A stretch of DNA of 44,033 nt from Pseudomonadota bacterium (GCA_019352115.1 JABBNW010000009.1:1-44033); one strand, 5' to 3'; positions 8,941 through 20,342 are shown, counted from the first letter of the stretch. Made by a program: numbers and translations. Notes: generated from the sequence alone by a model not told the origin.

Positions 8941-10422
8941 TCAGGCGGTGAGGTCGCGTGCCCGCTCCGCCACCGAACCGATCGCCCGGTTGGCGTCCAG
9001 GATCGCCACGGCGATGCGGTCCGACCGGTCGCGCACGGTGCCCACCGCAGTCGCCGCGGTCTGCATGTTGGACGACATCTCCTGCGTCACCGCGTTCTGT
9101 TCCTCCACCGCCGCGGCGGTGGCGGCGGCGATCTCGGCGATCGCCTCAACGGTCGTGAAGATCTCGCGGATGGCGCTCACCGCGCGGTCGGTCTCCTGCT
9201 GGATGCCGGCGGTCTGCTGCGCCACGTTCTCGGTCGCCTGGCGGGTCTGGGCGGCGAGCGTCTTCACCTCGTTGGCAACGACGGCGAAGCCGCGGCCGGC
9301 CTCGCCGGCCCGCGCCGCCTCGATCGTCGCGTTCAATGCCAGCAGGTTGGTCTGGCTGGCGATGGAGGTGATCAGTTGAACGATCTGCTCGATCTCGCCG
9401 GTGGCCCGCGCGAGGGACGAGATCGTTCCGCTGGTCGCCTGCGCCTGCTCGACCGCACGCGTGGTAATGGTCGCCGCTTCGGCCATGCGGGCGGTGATCT
9501 CGGTGATCGAGCTGGCCAGTTGCTCGGCGCCGGCGGCGACAGCCTGGACGTTGGTCGCTCCCTGGGTGGCGGCGCTCGCTGCCCCCGCGGCCTGCTCGCT
9601 GGCGACCGCAACCGCCTGGCCGATCGCTTGCAACTCGTGGTCGATGTCGCGGGCCAGGTGCCGGCCGCGTTCGCGCTGCTGCACCAGCACGGTGATATCG
9701 CTCGCCAGCTTCAGCACCCGAAGCGGCTTGCCGTCCGCGTCGAGCACCGGGTTGTAGCTGGCCTGCAACCACACCTCCCGCCCATCGCGGGCCAGACGGC
9801 AGAACTCGCCGGCATGGTAGTCCCCCCTGCGCAGGATGTCCCAGAAGTGGCGATAGGCGTCGCTGTCGCGCTCCTCCGGCCGGATCAGGACGGCGTGCTT
9901 CTGGCCGATCAGCTCGGCCGCCGTATAGCCGACCGTTTCCAGGAATTTGTCGTTGGCGGACAGGATCGTCCCGTCGGTGGCGAATTCGATGACCGCCTGG
10001 GAGCGGTAGATGGCCGCGAGCTGGGCGGCAACTTCGCTCTCCCGCGCCACGCGCGCGGTCACGTCGGCGGCGAATTTCACCACCTGGACCAGCCGGCCGC
10101 GCCGGGCGACGGGAACATAGAAGCCTTGCAGCCAGATCAGCGAGCCGTCCTTGCGGGTGCGGGGGAATTGCCCGGTATGCGGCTCGCCGGCGCGCAGCTT
10201 GGCCCAGAAGGCGCGATAGGGCTCGCTGTCGGGCCTGTCGTGGTAGAGGAACAGGCTGTGCGGACGGCCCAGGACTTCCTCCCGCCGATAGCCCATCGCG
10301 GCCAGGAACACGTCGTTCGCCTCCAGGATCGTACCGTCCATGGCGAAGGCGATCATTGCCTGGGTGGCGCAGAGCGCCGCCATGCGGTCAGCGGCGAGGG
10401 AGGGAAAACGGGGCATGCGCAT
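8941..10422 (-). CDS. Soluble methyl-accepting chemotaxis protein with two PAS domains
   Basis: A 493-residue chemoreceptor. PAS 1 is at about residues 10-130 ([23 protein letters not shown], given in part) and PAS 2 at about 132-255 ([19 protein letters not shown]). Both have the HxxLxxPE-like and W-F-rich segments of PAS domains in Aer-type receptors. The methyl-accepting signalling domain fills about 290-490, with the conserved hairpin tip [19 protein letters not shown] and [10 protein letters not shown] near residue 370. No membrane helix is seen, so it should be a cytoplasmic receptor sensing redox, oxygen or an intracellular ligand. There is no C-terminal CheR-tether pentapeptide. The ATG at 10422 follows GAGGTG at about 7 nt; a longer frame to 10521 lacks such a site. 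No other che genes are nearby. Confidence 0.92.
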   Translation of the reverse strand: MRMPRFPSLAADRMAALCATQAMIAFAMDGTILEANDVFLAAMGYRREEVLGRPHSLFLYHDRPDSEPYRAFWAKLRAGEPHTGQFPRTRKDGSLIWLQGFYVPVARRGRLVQVVKFAADVTARVARESEVAAQLAAIYRSQAVIEFATDGTILSANDKFLETVGYTAAELIGQKHAVLIRPEERDSDAYRHFWDILRRGDYHAGEFCRLARDGREVWLQASYNPVLDADGKPLRVLKLASDITVLVQQRERGRHLARDIDHELQAIGQAVAVASEQAAGAASAATQGATNVQAVAAGAEQLASSITEITARMAEAATITTRAVEQAQATSGTISSLARATGEIEQIVQLITSIASQTNLLALNATIEAARAGEAGRGFAVVANEVKTLAAQTRQATENVAQQTAGIQQETDRAVSAIREIFTTVEAIAEIAAATAAAVEEQNAVTQEMSSNMQTAATAVGTVRDRSDRIAVAILDANRAIGSVAERARDLTA

Positions 10423-10661
10423 CGGGACACCTCGAACGGCCGGTAGGTGATCCACCGGGACACCGGCAAGGGTGCGCCAAAGTGGATAACAAAACCCTAC
10501 CGCCGGGCGTTCTGGGGTCACATGCCGACCTCAAGATAAGTCGGGACCGACAACGGCCGCATGCGGCGGGGCGAGGGACGAAGGTTCCGGGATCGGACCG
10601 GCCGTCAGGCGCCGGTCGAACCGGGCGCGCGTCGGCTTCGAAGCGTCGCCGCCGCGGCCCC

Positions 10662-13301
<2,640 letters not shown>

Positions 13302-13477
13302 GGGGGGCGGCGGGTCCTGGGCTTCGAGAAGAAACGAGGGTTAGCGCAGGGGGGCTGCCCTGTCACGCGATCCCGCGCGGACCTCCGCCAGCGGCCTGCC
13401 CCGGGCGGTTAAGGCTTTGTAGAGCCTTCCGCGCTTTCCTGCGGCGGTCCGCTCCCAGCCCCCCGAGGAGGTGCCCC

Positions 13478-13741
13478 ATGTTCCTGGCCCCGCTCGCCGA
13501 CCGTCCCGTGCTCGCCGAGGTGACCGCCATCCTGCGCGAGGTGCTTGACGACCCAGAGATCGACCTCACCCCGGACACCGTCGCCGCCGACGTGCCCGGC
13601 TGGGATTCGATGGCCCATATCGCGCTGGTGGTGGAGACCGAATGCCGCTTCGGCATCGCCTTCCAGGCCGCCGAGATCGAGGCGCTGCACCGGGTCGGCG
13701 ACCTCGTGCGGCTGGTCGAGGCGAAGCGAAGCCCCACCTGA
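13478..13741 (+). CDS. Acyl carrier protein (DltC/ACP-like)
   Basis: An 87-residue carrier protein. The phosphopantetheine attachment site is S44 in GWDSMAHIALV, within the usual four-helix layout (helix I VLAEVTAILREVLDD). It is not the housekeeping AcpP: the site reads WDSM rather than ADSL, and no fab genes are present. A strong ribosome binding site (GAGGAGGTG, 465-473 of the 13 kb block) precedes ATG 13478. It is followed after 24 nt by an MBOAT gene and then an SGNH gene, the same three components as DltC, DltB and DltD. It is therefore inferred to carry an acyl or aminoacyl group for delivery across the membrane. The loading enzyme is not in the window. Confidence 0.88.
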   Translation: MFLAPLADRPVLAEVTAILREVLDDPEIDLTPDTVAADVPGWDSMAHIALVVETECRFGIAFQAAEIEALHRVGDLVRLVEAKRSPT

Positions 13742-13765
13742 TCACACACCGCCTGATCAAACACC

Positions 13766-15310
13766 GTGCTGTTCAACTCGTGCGTCTTCCTGCTGGGCTT
13801 CCTCCCGCTCGCGCTGGCGGGGTTCTTCGCCATCGCCCGCCTGGGCGGGGCGCGCGCGGCGGCGGCGTTCCTGGTCGCGGCGTCGCTGGTGTTCTACGGC
13901 TGGTGGAACCCGGCGTTCCTGCCGCTGCTGGTGGGATCGATCGCGGTCAACTACGCCGCGGCGCGCGCGATCGCCGCCACGTCGGGGCGGGTGCAGGCGG
14001 GCCTGCTGGCCGGGGCGGTGGCGGCGAACCTCGGGGCGCTGGTCTATTTCAAATACCTGGCCGACCTGCTGGGCTTCGTGCACGCGCAGCTTGCGATCGG
14101 GCCGACGACGGCGGCTCCGGCGCTGCCGCTCGGGATCAGCTTCTTCACCTTCACCCAGATCGGCTACCTGGTGGATTGCCGCGCCGGCACCGCGCGGGCG
14201 CGCGGACTGCTCGACTATCTGCTGTTCGTGACCTTTTTCCCGCACCTGATCGCGGGGCCGATCCTGCACCACCGGGAGATCATGCCGCAGTTCGCGGACC
14301 CGGCGACCTGGCGCGGCTCGGCGCGCAACCTGTCCGTGGGCGGCAGCATCTTCCTGATCGGGCTGCTGAAGAAGACCCTGCTCGCCGATCCGCTGGCGCC
14401 GATGGTCGCGGCCGGGTTCGGCCATGCGGCCGGCCTGCCGCTGGGTGCGGCGTGGCAGGCGGCGGCGGCGTATTCGTTGCAATTGTATTTCGACTTCTCC
14501 GGCTATTCGGACATGGCGATCGGGCTCGCGCGGATGTTCAATCTGCGCTTCCCGCTCAATTTCAATTCGCCCTACAAGGCCGAGTGCGTCATCGACTACT
14601 GGCAGCGCTGGCACATGACGTTGACCCGCTACCTGACGCTCTATCTGTTCAACCCGCTGGCGCTGGCCGCGGCGCGGCGACGGGCGGCGGCGGGGCGGAA
14701 GGTCGGGCGGGCGGGGCAGGCGAGCGCAGGCGGGTTCGCCGCCCTGGTGCTGGTCCCGATCGGGATCACGATGACCCTGGCGGGCATCTGGCACGGCAGC
14801 GGGCTGACCTTCGTGGTCTTCGGGCTGCTGCACGCGGCGTACCTCACGATCAACCATGCCTGGCGGGTGTTCGGGCCACGGCGGGCCGGCGCAGGGGCGA
14901 CGGGCGAGGCGACGGGCCGGCTCGGGCGGATCGCGCTCACATATCTTGCGGTGCTGGTGGGCGCGGTGGTGTTCCGCGCCCCGAGCCTCGGCGTGGCGGG
15001 GCAGGTGCTGGCGGGGATGGCGGGGCTGCACGGGGCGGGCACGACGGGCGCGCTCGGGGCGCACACGGTGTTGCGGGCGGGGCGCGCGGTCGGGTGGCTC
15101 GGCGTGCTGTATGCGATCGTGTGGGGGGCGCCGAACACGCAGCAGATCATGCGTCGCATCGGCCCGGCGCTGGAGGCGGTGCGGCCCGGGCCGTTCCCGG
15201 GCCTCGCCTGGCGGCCGAGCCTGCCCTGGGCGCTCGCCATGGGCGGGGGCGCGGCACTCGGTCTGCTGTCGCTCGGGGGGACCAGTGAGTTCCTCTATTT
15301 CCGCTTCTGA
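13766..15310 (+). CDS. MBOAT-family acyltransferase (DltB/AlgI type)
   Basis: A 514-residue polytopic inner-membrane protein. It begins with the usual FLLGFLPLALAGFF helix and carries the family core LYFDFSGYSDMAIGLARMF, YWQRWHMTLTRYL and GIWHGSGLTFVVFGLLH. The two conserved histidines are H283 (RWHMTL) and H343 (IWHGSG). In DltB and AlgI these line a tunnel through which an acyl group passes from the cytoplasmic donor to an extracytoplasmic acceptor. The start is GTG 13766, as judged by the hydrophobic VLFNSCVFLLGF N-terminus typical of the family. The C-terminal 26 nt overlap the next gene. With the carrier protein upstream and the SGNH protein downstream it forms a three-gene unit. Confidence 0.93.
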   Translation: MLFNSCVFLLGFLPLALAGFFAIARLGGARAAAAFLVAASLVFYGWWNPAFLPLLVGSIAVNYAAARAIAATSGRVQAGLLAGAVAANLGALVYFKYLADLLGFVHAQLAIGPTTAAPALPLGISFFTFTQIGYLVDCRAGTARARGLLDYLLFVTFFPHLIAGPILHHREIMPQFADPATWRGSARNLSVGGSIFLIGLLKKTLLADPLAPMVAAGFGHAAGLPLGAAWQAAAAYSLQLYFDFSGYSDMAIGLARMFNLRFPLNFNSPYKAECVIDYWQRWHMTLTRYLTLYLFNPLALAAARRRAAAGRKVGRAGQASAGGFAALVLVPIGITMTLAGIWHGSGLTFVVFGLLHAAYLTINHAWRVFGPRRAGAGATGEATGRLGRIALTYLAVLVGAVVFRAPSLGVAGQVLAGMAGLHGAGTTGALGAHTVLRAGRAVGWLGVLYAIVWGAPNTQQIMRRIGPALEAVRPGPFPGLAWRPSLPWALAMGGGAALGLLSLGGTSEFLYFRF

Positions 15311-16385
15311 TCTCCCCGCATCCGGCGGGCTGTCGCCGGGGCGCTACCTCGCGGTCGCCGGCGCGACCTGCGTTGCCGTGTTCGCGCTGGTCTGGGCCTG
15401 GGTGGCGTTCATGCCGCTGGCGTATCTGGACCCGGAATACCCGGCCTGGCTTGCCAAGGAACGCCTGCTCGCGGCCTGCGACGTCGGCTCCGTCCTGGTG
15501 GTGGGGGATTCGCGCGCGGCGGTGGACGTGATGCCGCGCCGGCTGCCCGGGCGGGTGGTGAACCTCGCGGTCGGCGGCGGCGAGCCCATCGAGGCCTATT
15601 CGGTGCTGCGCCGCGCGCTGGCGTGCCCGCACCCGCCGCAGCGGATCGTGGTGTCGTTCGACGCCGGGCATTTCACCGCGCCGGATCTGTTCTGGGAACG
15701 CAGCGTCGCTTTCGGCTTCGTCGGCCCCACCGCGGTGGCGCGGCTGCGCGCGGTGTCGGCGCGGCTCGACGACTGGTCGGTCTATGCGCTGCGTCGACCG
15801 GCCGGGCTGCCGCCGGGGCTGCGGGCGGCGGCCTATGCGGTGCGTTTCCCGACCCTCTATTTCGCCGCGCTGAGCCGCGCCGGCGGGTTCCTGCGCTGGT
15901 GGGAGAACCGGCGCGCGCTCGCCGCCGTGCTGGCCGCGCGCGGGCAGTATTTCTTCGGCACCGCGCCCGGATCGGCGGAGGTCGCGGCCGAGGGCCACTT
16001 GCGCCGCTTCCGCCCGCTGCCCGTGCTCGACTGGTATTTCAACCGGATGCTGCGGCTTGCCGCGGCGCGCGGCATTCCGGTGGATTTCGTCGCCATGCCG
16101 ATGAATACCGCCACCTGGCGGGCGGTGCGGCCGGGGGTGCAGGCGGGGTTCGCCGCCTACCTGGCGGGCTACGCGGCGCGCTATCCCAATCTGCGCATCG
16201 CCGGGCCGGTCATGCCGCATTGGCCGGACCGGTATTTCGGCGACGGCTTCTCCCACCTCAATCCCGCCGGCGCGGCCCGCTACAGCGCGGCGTTCGGCCG
16301 CTGGCTCGGCCGCGAGCAGACGGCTCAGCGACCGCGGAATACCGGGCGACGCTTCTCGATGAAGGAGGCCGTGGCCTCCCGGTAG
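15285..16385 (+). CDS. Membrane-anchored SGNH-hydrolase-like protein, partner of the MBOAT
   Basis: A 366-residue protein with one N-terminal membrane helix (about residues 20-42) and an extracytoplasmic SGNH/GDSL-like domain. The nucleophile elbow is VVGDSRA with S76; the C-terminal acid/base pair is D320 and H324 in DGFSHLNPAGA. The arrangement recalls DltD and AlgJ/AlgX, which finish acyl transfer from an MBOAT partner to a polymer. The start GTG 15285 follows GGGGGA and overlaps the MBOAT stop by 26 nt, implying translational coupling. A typical GDSL serine esterase is not guaranteed, because only the blocks around S76 and H324 are recognisable. The last 61 nt overlap the convergent crotonase gene. 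Confidence 0.8.
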   Translation: MSSSISASDLPASGGLSPGRYLAVAGATCVAVFALVWAWVAFMPLAYLDPEYPAWLAKERLLAACDVGSVLVVGDSRAAVDVMPRRLPGRVVNLAVGGGEPIEAYSVLRRALACPHPPQRIVVSFDAGHFTAPDLFWERSVAFGFVGPTAVARLRAVSARLDDWSVYALRRPAGLPPGLRAAAYAVRFPTLYFAALSRAGGFLRWWENRRALAAVLAARGQYFFGTAPGSAEVAAEGHLRRFRPLPVLDWYFNRMLRLAAARGIPVDFVAMPMNTATWRAVRPGVQAGFAAYLAGYAARYPNLRIAGPVMPHWPDRYFGDGFSHLNPAGAARYSAAFGRWLGREQTAQRPRNTGRRFSMKEAVASR

Positions 16386-17113
16386 TCCTCGCTTTCCGCC
16401 GCACGCCGCTGGGCGGCGAGGATGTCGGCGCCGCGCGCCTCCGCCTCCTCGCGGGCCAGCGCCTCCAGGGTCAGCTTGGCGCCGCGCTGGGACAGGGGGG
16501 CACAGGCGGCGAGTTCGTGCGCCAGGCGTTTCGCCGCGGCCAGCGCCCCGTCCTCCCCCACCTCATCGAGCAGGCCCATCGTCCGGCAGGCCTGCATCGG
16601 GAACAGCCGGCCCGAGTAGAGCACGAGCTTGGCGTTCGGCAGCCCCACCGTGCGCAACAGGTTCTGGCTGTCGAGCACGCTGTAGACGATCCCCCGCTTC
16701 GCCGCCGGGATGCCCATCCGCGTCGTTTCGTCCCCCACCCGGAAATCGCAGGCGAGCGCGATGCCGCAGCCCCCGCCCACCCCGAAGCCCGGAATGGCGG
16801 CGATGGTCGGCTGCGGCAGGTCGCGGATCGCGATCGTGGCGGCGTGCCCGGCCTCCCCATAGGCCTTGATCCCCTCCGGCGTGCTGCGCAGGCGGGGGAA
16901 TTCGGAGATATCGGCCCCGGCGGAGAAATTGCCCTCGGCGCCGGTCAGGATCACGGTGCGCACGTCGGCGCGATCGCGGAAGCCGGCGAAAATCCCGCCC
17001 AGCTTGCGCCACATCTCGTAGGTGACGGCATTGCGCTTGCGTGGATTGTGCAAGGTGACGACGGCGATGCCCGCCTCGTCCTGCTCCACCAGCACGTCCG
17101 GCTCGTCGGCCAT
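16325..17113 (-). CDS. Crotonase (enoyl-CoA hydratase/isomerase) family protein lacking both catalytic Glu
   Basis: A 262-residue crotonase-fold protein acting on an acyl-CoA. The oxyanion-hole segments are clear: NFSAGADISEF at 62-72 and GFGVGGGCGIALACDF at 109-124. The family C-terminus FIEKRRPVFRGR is present. The two glutamates of true hydratases (rat E144 and E164) are replaced here: G117 in GGGCGIA and A137 in GIPAAKRG. Classical hydration is therefore unlikely; isomerase, decarboxylase, hydrolase or racemase chemistry is possible. The ATG at 17113 (MADEPDVLVE) follows AAAGGGA. It is divergent from the class III CoA-transferase at 17200, suggesting joint use on one CoA thioester. Its 3' end overlaps the convergent SGNH gene by 61 nt. 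Confidence 0.92.
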   Translation of the reverse strand: MADEPDVLVEQDEAGIAVVTLHNPRKRNAVTYEMWRKLGGIFAGFRDRADVRTVILTGAEGNFSAGADISEFPRLRSTPEGIKAYGEAGHAATIAIRDLPQPTIAAIPGFGVGGGCGIALACDFRVGDETTRMGIPAAKRGIVYSVLDSQNLLRTVGLPNAKLVLYSGRLFPMQACRTMGLLDEVGEDGALAAAKRLAHELAACAPLSQRGAKLTLEALAREEAEARGADILAAQRRAAESEDYREATASFIEKRRPVFRGR

Positions 17114-17199
17114 CGTTTCCGTCCCTTTGCCTGCGAAGCCCGAGCATGCCATCACCGGCCGGCAGCGCCAAGCCGGCGCACCACAGCGGGAGCGCGACG

Positions 17200-18324
17200 A
17201 TGCCGGGAGCCCTCGAAGGCCTGCGCGTACTGGATCTCACCAGCAACCTTTCCGGTCCCTATTGCTGCATGCTGCTCGCCGACCATGGCGCCGACGTGCT
17301 GAAGCTGGAACAGCCGGGCAAGGGCGATGCCGCGCGCCAGATGCCGCCCTTCGTCGCCGGCGAGAGCGCGCCGTTCATGATATGGAACCGCAACAAGCGC
17401 TCGGTCGCAATCGACCTGAAGACCGATCGCGCGCGCTTCCTGGAGCTGGTGGACAGCGCCGATTTCGTGGTGGAGAACTTCCGCCCCGGGGTGATGGACC
17501 GGCTCGGCCTGGGCTGGAACGCGATCCATGCGCGCAATCCCCGCGTCATCATGGGATCGATCTCCGGCTTCGGCCAGACCGGGCCCTATGCGGCGCGCGG
17601 CGGCTACGACCTGATCTCCCAGGCGATGTCGGGGCTGATGAGCATCAACGGGCCGGAGGACGGGCCGCCCTACCGGCTGCCGATCGCGATTTCCGATGTG
17701 GCGGCGGGGATGTTCCTGGCGTTCGGGCTGCTCGCGGCGCTGGAGGCGCGTCACCGCAGCGGCCAGGGCCAGTATGTGGAAACGTCGCTGGTGGAGGCTG
17801 CCACGTCGTTCTGCGTTTACGAGGCGGCGCATTATTTCGCCACCGGCACCCGCCCGCCGCGCATCGGCCAGCAGCACCGCGGCAGTTCCCCGTATCAGGT
17901 GTTCGCGACCGCGGACGGGTTCATCACCATCGGCGCGTCGCAGCAGAAGTTCTTCGTCGCGTTCTGCGCCATCGTCGGGCTGCCGGGCCTGGTGGACGAC
18001 CCGCGCTTCGCCTCCGTCGCCGAGCGGGTGGCGCATAATCGCGAGCTCGTTGCGCTTCTGGCGGAACCGTTGCGGACGCAACCGTCGGCGCGCTGGCTGG
18101 ACGCGCTGGAGGCGGCGGGGATTCCGGCCGGGCCGGTGCTGGGGTTCGATCAGGTGTTCACCGATCCGCACATGCTGGCGCGCGGGATGGTGGCGGAGAC
18201 GACGCATCCGGTGACCGGGGCATTCCGCACCCTCGGCGTGCCGGTGAAGCTGTCGGCGACGCCGGGGTCGGTGCGCCGGCCGGCGCCGCGCCTCGGCGAG
18301 CATACGGACGACGTGCTGGGGTAG
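17200..18324 (+). CDS. Class III CoA-transferase (CaiB/BaiF family)
   Basis: A 374-residue cytoplasmic enzyme that moves CoA between carboxylic acids. The N-terminal block GLRVLDLTSNLSGPYCCML, the segment IDLKTDRAR and the core ISGFGQTGPYAARGGYDLIS are diagnostic. The catalytic Asp is D137 in GGYDL. The length is normal (family about 370-410). The ATG at 17200 follows GGGAG; an in-frame ATG at 17146 would add 18 residues with no family similarity. It is divergent from the crotonase gene, 86 nt apart, and is followed 12 nt later by a small muconolactone-isomerase-like gene. The acid is not identifiable; family members include succinyl-, formyl- and carnitinyl-CoA transferases. Confidence 0.93.
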   Translation: MPGALEGLRVLDLTSNLSGPYCCMLLADHGADVLKLEQPGKGDAARQMPPFVAGESAPFMIWNRNKRSVAIDLKTDRARFLELVDSADFVVENFRPGVMDRLGLGWNAIHARNPRVIMGSISGFGQTGPYAARGGYDLISQAMSGLMSINGPEDGPPYRLPIAISDVAAGMFLAFGLLAALEARHRSGQGQYVETSLVEAATSFCVYEAAHYFATGTRPPRIGQQHRGSSPYQVFATADGFITIGASQQKFFVAFCAIVGLPGLVDDPRFASVAERVAHNRELVALLAEPLRTQPSARWLDALEAAGIPAGPVLGFDQVFTDPHMLARGMVAETTHPVTGAFRTLGVPVKLSATPGSVRRPAPRLGEHTDDVLG

Positions 18325-18336
18325 GGGAGACGCAAG

Positions 18337-18630
18337 ATGCTGGTCCTGGTCATCAGCGATCCGGTGCCGCAGCCGCCCTCCGCCGTGACGGCCGCGCGGC
18401 AAAGCTACTGGCGCTGGATCCAGCCGCTGATCGATGCCGGGACGGTGCGCAGCGTGCACGCGAAACTCGGGCGCGGCGCGGTCGTGCTGTTCGACGTGGC
18501 ATCACATGAAGCGTTGCACGCGCATCTGAACGCGTGGGCCGACATTATTCCGGCACGGTTTGAACTGCACCCGCTGCTGGACCCGGCCGCGGCGCAGGAT
18601 TTCCTGCAAACGCAGGCGGCGGCGCGCTGA
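18337..18630 (+). CDS. Small muconolactone-isomerase-like (dimeric ferredoxin-fold) protein
   Basis: A 97-residue cytoplasmic protein with a beta-alpha-beta layout (MLVLVISDP at the start, VVLFDVASHEALHAHLNAWA, then IIPARFELHPLLD). This resembles the muconolactone delta-isomerase/YCII-like dimeric alpha-beta barrels. The FDVxSHEALHxHLNxW pattern is the most telling part. It is transcribed with the CoA-transferase (12-nt gap; GGGGAG before the start). The isomerase reaction itself is not supported, since no other beta-ketoadipate gene is nearby; a role in the same acyl-CoA route is inferred from position. Confidence 0.6.
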   Translation: MLVLVISDPVPQPPSAVTAARQSYWRWIQPLIDAGTVRSVHAKLGRGAVVLFDVASHEALHAHLNAWADIIPARFELHPLLDPAAAQDFLQTQAAAR

Positions 18631-18653
18631 CCCGGCGCGCCGCCGCCGCCGGG
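18631..18653. terminator. GC hairpin between convergent genes
   Basis: CCCGGCG at 18631-18637 pairs with CGCCGGG at 18647-18653, immediately after the stop of the 97-residue gene and just before the stop of the convergent YPPQQG-repeat gene. It is a likely shared terminator, but lacks a T-run. Confidence 0.45.
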
Positions 18654-18654
18654 C

Positions 18655-19137
18655 TCAGAAGATCTTGTTGATCAGGTCGTCGCCGAGGCCGAACCCGGCG
18701 CCCATCTCGATCGCCCGGCCGAAGCCGGAATTGAGGAAGCCGCCCAGCATGCCGCCGAACCCGCCGCCCTGCTGGCCGTAACCCTGCTGGGGCGGATAGC
18801 CCTGCTGCTGCGGGTAGCCCTGCTGAGGCGGATACCCCTGGGGCTGCTGCGGCGGGGCGCCCCAGGGCTGGCCCGCCGGCGGCACCGCGACCTGCTGCTG
18901 CTGCGCCTGGTTGGCGACGAACCCGTGCAGGGCGGTGAGCAGCCCACCCACCTGGTTCTGCTCGGCCTGCATCGCGAGCGCGATCTCGCGCAGGTCGAGC
19001 AGCCATTCCCGCGCGTCCTGGTTGCCGCCCTTGGCCGCGTCCTGCAGCTTGCCGGCGAGCGTCGTCAGGCTCTGCGAGGTCTGCTGCGCCTGGGTCTCCA
19101 GTTGCTGGTACTGCTTGTCGATGGTGTCCACGTCCAT
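18655..19137 (-). CDS. Uncharacterised Gln-rich protein with YPPQQG repeats
   Basis: A 160-residue protein that I do not recognise by family. Residues 1-75 are predicted helical and charged (IDKQYQQLETQAQQTSQSLT, AREWLLDLREIALAM), possibly a coiled coil. Residues 75-125 are low complexity: a Q run, then copies of the hexad GYPPQQ. Residues 125-160 are Gly-rich and end in FGLGDDLINKIF. There is no signal peptide or membrane helix. The ATG at 19137 follows CCAGGAG; a longer frame begins at 19197. Similar tails (PQQGY) occur in membrane-associated and DUF2076-like proteins, but that link is not secure. It lies just downstream of the decarboxylase operon with a 77-nt gap. Confidence 0.7.
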   Translation of the reverse strand: MDVDTIDKQYQQLETQAQQTSQSLTTLAGKLQDAAKGGNQDAREWLLDLREIALAMQAEQNQVGGLLTALHGFVANQAQQQQVAVPPAGQPWGAPPQQPQGYPPQQGYPQQQGYPPQQGYGQQGGGFGGMLGGFLNSGFGRAIEMGAGFGLGDDLINKIF

Positions 19138-19214
19138 GACGGTCTCCTGGGGGATCGAGGTGGGCCGGATGTGGGGGCGGCGCGGGGGAAAACGCAAGCC
19201 CTCGGCGGCGAAGT

Positions 19215-20336
19215 CTAATCGAGCGCGGCAAGCCGGGCGATGAACTGCCCCTTGCGGGCATGGCGGGCGCGGATGGCCGCGAGCCTGGTGGCGAAGCCGG
19301 CCAGCGCGTCGCGTCCCGCGGCCAGGGCGCGCAGATCGGCCAGCATCACCGCCGCGGCGTCGTAGCCGGCGGCGTTGCGGCGTTCGATCTCGGCTTCCAG
19401 CGCGTCCCAGGCGGCCTCGCCGCGTTTCGCCAGCAGACCGACCCTGGCCCGCCGCGCCCGTTCGGCCAGAGCCGCGGCGCGCTGGCGTTCTTCTTCCTGC
19501 CGCGCCGCCGCGGCTTCCTCCGCGGCCCGGCGGATGTCCTCAGCGCGCTCGCGCAGGGCACCGGCGGTGCGCGGGGCGGGGGCGGCGTCGGGCCGGGGCA
19601 GGCGGTCGCGCAGCGCATGCCGCAGCGCGACGCCCACATGCGGATCGCCGGCATAGGCCCGGGCGAGCAGGTCGGTCGTCGCCGCCGGGTCCAGCGCCGC
19701 GATCGCCGCGCGCACCGCGGCCGGGTCGGGAGCCGCGCTGGCAGCGGGGCGTTCGGCGGCGGCGGCCACCAGGTCGGGGTTGATGGCGAAATACTCGGCG
19801 AACGCCTCCAGCGGGGCGGTCAGCGGGGCGAGGCCGGGCAGCGGTTCGGGCGCGTCGTCGGCCACCGCCTCGTCCTCGACCGCGATCAGCCACAGCAGGT
19901 AGAGCAACCGCAGATCGCCCGCCAACAGCTCCGCGCGCAGCGGGGCGAGGCTGGCGAGCCAGCCGCTGTCGTCGTCGGCCTCGTCGGCCTCCACCTCCTG
20001 GCGGGAGATGTCGAGGATCACGTGTTCGCCGGCGTCCAGCAGCGTCACGTCCTCGAGCGGGGCGAGGATGGCGGCGATCCGGTCCCGATCGACCAGCCGC
20101 GCCGGCAGGCGGATCATCAGGCGGCGGGTACCCCAGTTGGCGGCATAGAGATGCAGGTCGAACCAGCGCGTCATCAGTGCAACCGGATCGCCCTTGAAAT
20201 CGCCCCACTGGTAGGAATTGGTGAAACTGGTAGCGGTGATCCGCGCCCGCGAGGAGAGGTCGCGCAACGCCGCGCGAGCGTCGGCGTCGAGCGGGCAGTC
20301 GATCGCCAGGAATTCGTAGTACTGGTATTCGCTCAC
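19215..20336 (-). CDS. Conserved uncharacterised protein, third gene of the decarboxylase operon
   Basis: A 373-residue cytoplasmic protein of unknown function. The first 110 residues are the most ordered and look conserved: YQYYEFLAIDCPL, ARITATSFTNSYQWGDFKG and FDLHLYAANWGTRRLMIRLP. I recall this N-terminal block from hypothetical proteins in many bacteria, but know of no assigned role. The middle is acidic (EVEADEADDDSG), and the C-terminal 120 residues are Arg/Glu/Ala-rich and probably coiled coil (RRAAEEAAAARQEEERQ). The start is GTG 20336, only 6 nt after the stop of the ThDP enzyme, with GGGGTAGG before it. It is cotranscribed with the two genes upstream. Confidence 0.8.
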   Translation of the reverse strand: MSEYQYYEFLAIDCPLDADARAALRDLSSRARITATSFTNSYQWGDFKGDPVALMTRWFDLHLYAANWGTRRLMIRLPARLVDRDRIAAILAPLEDVTLLDAGEHVILDISRQEVEADEADDDSGWLASLAPLRAELLAGDLRLLYLLWLIAVEDEAVADDAPEPLPGLAPLTAPLEAFAEYFAINPDLVAAAAERPAASAAPDPAAVRAAIAALDPAATTDLLARAYAGDPHVGVALRHALRDRLPRPDAAPAPRTAGALRERAEDIRRAAEEAAAARQEEERQRAAALAERARRARVGLLAKRGEAAWDALEAEIERRNAAGYDAAAVMLADLRALAAGRDALAGFATRLAAIRARHARKGQFIARLAALD

Positions 20337-20342
20337 GCGCGC

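Noticed and set aside
18769-18855. CRISPR-like or regulatory tandem repeat
   Set aside because: It encodes the YPPQQG hexads in frame and has no spacers.
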